A stretch of 6,672 nt of DNA from Campylobacterales bacterium (lineage in GTDB: Bacteria; Campylobacterota; Campylobacteria; Campylobacterales; Arcobacteraceae). Shown here one piece after another: positions 4,401 to 6,672 of the stretch (the stretch's first letter is position 1; every line of letters starts with the position of its first letter). The stretch covers positions 1 to 6,672 of the forward strand of contig JADHTT010000049.1 of NCBI GenBank assembly GCA_016784825.1, read 5' to 3'. The notes under the pieces were generated by a model, which saw only the letters and a list, made by a program, of their open reading frames with translations, was not told where the DNA came from and did no database searches. Both the position numbers and the translations under genes were made by a program.

Positions 4401-6672
4401 TTGTCAAATGTTAAATGTAATCACTGTCATATAGAATTTGATCAAGATGTTATGATCAAAGAAAATGATCTAAACTTCTGTTGTAATGGATGTCAAGGTG
4501 TATATCATCTACTTAAAGATGATGGGCTAGATAGTTTTTATGAGAAAATGGGAAATAATACAATAGCGCCTCCAATTATTATAGATGATGATATCAATAA
4601 GTTTGATCGTGAAAGCTTTGAAAAAAGATATGTGAAACGAAATGAAGATGGGTATAAAAAAGTTGACCTTATTATAGAGGGCATTCATTGTGCAGCATGT
4701 GTATGGTTAAATGAAAAAGTGTTATACGATACTGATGGTATTATTGAAGCTTCGATTAATTTTACAAATAATAAAGCTGTGATTATTTGGGATAGTGATA
4801 TAATCAGTTTATCTAAGATTATAGCTAAAATACGAAGCATCGGATACAACGCCTATCCTTATGATAAAACAGAGAATGAGAAGAAAGCTACACAAAATAA
4901 AAAAGATTATTTTATAAAAATGATGGTAGCAGTTTTTGCAAGTTTAAATATTATGATGATTGGTGTTGCAAAATACACTGGATTTTTTACTGGCATTGAT
5001 GATGAGATATTAAATTGGATACATATAGCTGAATTTTGTTTAGCTACCCCTGTATTGTTTTATAGCGGAAGTGTATTTTTTAAAGGTGCATATTTTGGTC
5101 TAAAAAATAAAATAGTTAATATGGATTTGCTTGTAGCATCAGGGGCATCACTAGCTTATATATACTCTATCTATGTGATGTTTGGTGGTGTTGGACATAG
5201 CTATTTTGATTCTGTTGCTATGATTATTACTTTTATATTAGTTGGAAAGTATCTTGAGGTTATTGGTAAAAAAAGTGCAGTTGATACACTTGATACTTTA
5301 AAATCTCAGCTTCCAACAGAAGCCATAATAATAAGGGACAATGAGAAAATAAGTATTGCTTTAGATGAGATTAACCTTGGTGATATTGTAGAACTAAAAG
5401 CTGGTGAAAAAGCTGCAGTTGATGGACAAATAATATCAGGAGCTGCTAGTTTTGATGAGAGTAGTATATCTGGAGAATCATTACCAGTATATAAAAAAAC
5501 TGATGATATGGTTTATGGTGGTACAATCAATACAGACTCTGTAGTAAGATATAAAGTCACAAAAGATTTTGAACATTCAACTTTAAACAATATAGTAACT
5601 TTAATAGAAGACTCACTCCTTTCAAAACCAGAAATTGAAAATAGAGCCAATGAATTATCAAAATCTTTTTCTATATCAATTTTAACTATATCTCTTCTAA
5701 CATTTTTAGCTTGGTATTTTTATATGGGAGAGTTTGAAGATGCTTTAATCAATGCAATATCTGTAATTATTATAGCATGTCCATGTGCATTAGCTCTTGC
5801 TACTCCAATGGCAAGTCTAATAGGAATTTCTTGGTTAGCCAATAAAAAATTATTATTTAAAGAAGCAAAACATCTAGAGACAATGGCAAAAGCAACTACC
5901 GTGATTTTTGATAAAACGGGGACACTTACTTATGGAAATTTAAAAGTTATTGATGAGGTGGCAGGTACCCCACTAAGTGATGAACAACTCTCTATAATAT
6001 ATTCATTAGCAGATTCTTCAGCTCATCCTATTAGTATTGCTGTTAAAAATTATTTACGAGAATTTAATGATAAGTTAGATTTAACTAAATTAGATAATTT
6101 TGAAACAGTACCAGGAAAAGGTGTTAAAGCAACATATAATTGTAAGAAAATAGTAGCTGGTAATATAGCTTTACTAAAAGATAATAATATAGATGTAAAT
6201 TTTAAATATGATAATTCAATATTTGCTGTTGCTATTGATGGTATTTTAATTGTTATTTATGAATTAGAGGATAGCATTAAAGAGGAAGCTATTGAAACTA
6301 TTGAGTATTTAAAAGATAATAGCCTAGATGTAATTATGCTTACAGGTGATAATGATAATGTTGCCAAGAAAATCGCACAACAATTAAATATTGAGCATTT
6401 TGTAGCTCATATGACACCAATTGATAAAGCTAATTATCTAAAAAAGCTAAAAGACAAACAAGAGATAATAGTGATGGTTGGTGATGGACTAAATGATGCT
6501 CCAGCGTTAGCAATTGCAGATATATCGATTGCTATGGGAAGTGGTGCAGATATTTCAATTGGGTTAAGTGATGTAGTTATTTTAGATAACTCATTAAAAG
6601 GATTAATGGACAGTTTTATAATTTCTAAAAGAACATATAAGTTTATTAAACAAAACCTTGGAATTTCATTGG
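4401..6672 (+). CDS. ccoI: CcoI (FixI-like) copper-transporting P1B-type ATPase, C-terminus off the right edge
   Basis: CcoI pumps Cu+ across the cytoplasmic membrane for insertion into cbb3 oxidase. The window holds 757 codons; compared with the family only the last few dozen residues (end of the last membrane pair) are missing. In order: a cysteine-rich N-terminal domain (C6/C9, C27/C28/C31) typical of CcoI/FixI ATPases; an HMA-like domain with GIHC97AAC100VW; membrane segments at about 174-193, 207-227, 242-262 and 268-285; the actuator loop S357-G358-E359-S360; membrane segments at about 423-442 and 449-470, the second with the metal-site C460-P461-C462; phosphorylated D504 in DKTGT; H542-P543; TGDN at 648-651; and GDGLNDAP at 694-701. 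All catalytic residues are intact. It starts at TTG. The divergent neighbour ccoG supports CcoI rather than a CopA detoxification pump. The small gene ccoS often follows ccoI but would be outside the window. Confidence 0.94.
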   Translation, partial: MSNVKCNHCHIEFDQDVMIKENDLNFCCNGCQGVYHLLKDDGLDSFYEKMGNNTIAPPIIIDDDINKFDRESFEKRYVKRNEDGYKKVDLIIEGIHCAACVWLNEKVLYDTDGIIEASINFTNNKAVIIWDSDIISLSKIIAKIRSIGYNAYPYDKTENEKKATQNKKDYFIKMMVAVFASLNIMMIGVAKYTGFFTGIDDEILNWIHIAEFCLATPVLFYSGSVFFKGAYFGLKNKIVNMDLLVASGASLAYIYSIYVMFGGVGHSYFDSVAMIITFILVGKYLEVIGKKSAVDTLDTLKSQLPTEAIIIRDNEKISIALDEINLGDIVELKAGEKAAVDGQIISGAASFDESSISGESLPVYKKTDDMVYGGTINTDSVVRYKVTKDFEHSTLNNIVTLIEDSLLSKPEIENRANELSKSFSISILTISLLTFLAWYFYMGEFEDALINAISVIIIACPCALALATPMASLIGISWLANKKLLFKEAKHLETMAKATTVIFDKTGTLTYGNLKVIDEVAGTPLSDEQLSIIYSLADSSAHPISIAVKNYLREFNDKLDLTKLDNFETVPGKGVKATYNCKKIVAGNIALLKDNNIDVNFKYDNSIFAVAIDGILIVIYELEDSIKEEAIETIEYLKDNSLDVIMLTGDNDNVAKKIAQQLNIEHFVAHMTPIDKANYLKKLKDKQEIIVMVGDGLNDAPALAIADISIAMGSGADISIGLSDVVILDNSLKGLMDSFIISKRTYKFIKQNLGISL

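Noticed and set aside
1..6672. tRNA, rRNA, CRISPR array, insertion sequence, att site or phage-like gene
   Set aside because: No clover-leaf, regular spaced repeats, terminal inverted repeats, transposase or integrase motifs were seen on either strand. All long open stretches belong to the five recognised housekeeping, respiratory and stress genes.

Overview
The window looks like a chromosomal segment of an AT-rich member of the Campylobacterota, perhaps Arcobacter-like. The peroxiredoxin reads closely like Helicobacter AhpC/TsaA. The large ribonucleotide reductase subunit carries an extra segment that I recall from Campylobacter-type NrdA. Promoters look like good -10 boxes with weak or no -35 boxes, and codon use is strongly A/T-ending. 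The genus is inference; no rRNA or other marker is present.

Layout, left to right. Positions 1-1594 (minus) hold the first 531 codons of nrdA, class I ribonucleoside-diphosphate reductase alpha; its C-terminus is off the left edge. Positions 1595-1819 are intergenic, with a probable nrdA promoter, an unexplained start-less reading frame, and a strong rho-independent terminator (1757-1789) closing the gene to its right. Positions 1820-2203 and 2203-2799 (both minus) are a one-iron superoxide reductase and a typical 2-Cys peroxiredoxin (AhpC). They overlap by one base and form a translationally coupled pair. Positions 2800-2892 hold the promoter candidate of this pair and two dyads. Positions 2893-4254 (minus) encode CcoG, the membrane iron-sulfur protein of cbb3 oxidase assembly. 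Positions 4255-4400 are a divergent promoter region with a good 20-base palindrome. From 4401 to the right edge (plus) runs ccoI, a copper-transporting P1B-type ATPase starting at TTG and cut after 757 codons.

How the genes fit together. CcoG (Cu2+ reduction) and CcoI (Cu+ transport) both serve insertion of copper into the high-affinity cbb3 cytochrome oxidase used in microaerobic respiration, and they are transcribed divergently from a shared control region. Superoxide reductase turns superoxide into H2O2 without releasing O2, and AhpC removes the peroxide. The minus-strand order is ccoG, then ahpC, then sor, with no clear terminator after ccoG, so some read-through linking respiration and oxidative-stress defence is possible. 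NrdA, an O2-requiring class I enzyme if paired with NrdB, is a separate unit beyond the terminator.

I see no mobile element, CRISPR array, tRNA, rRNA or convincing undescribed system. The points most worth a second look are the Asp-Arg in place of the usual Glu-Lys in the superoxide reductase, the roughly 48-residue insert between catalytic cysteines of NrdA, and the two dyads in the promoter regions.
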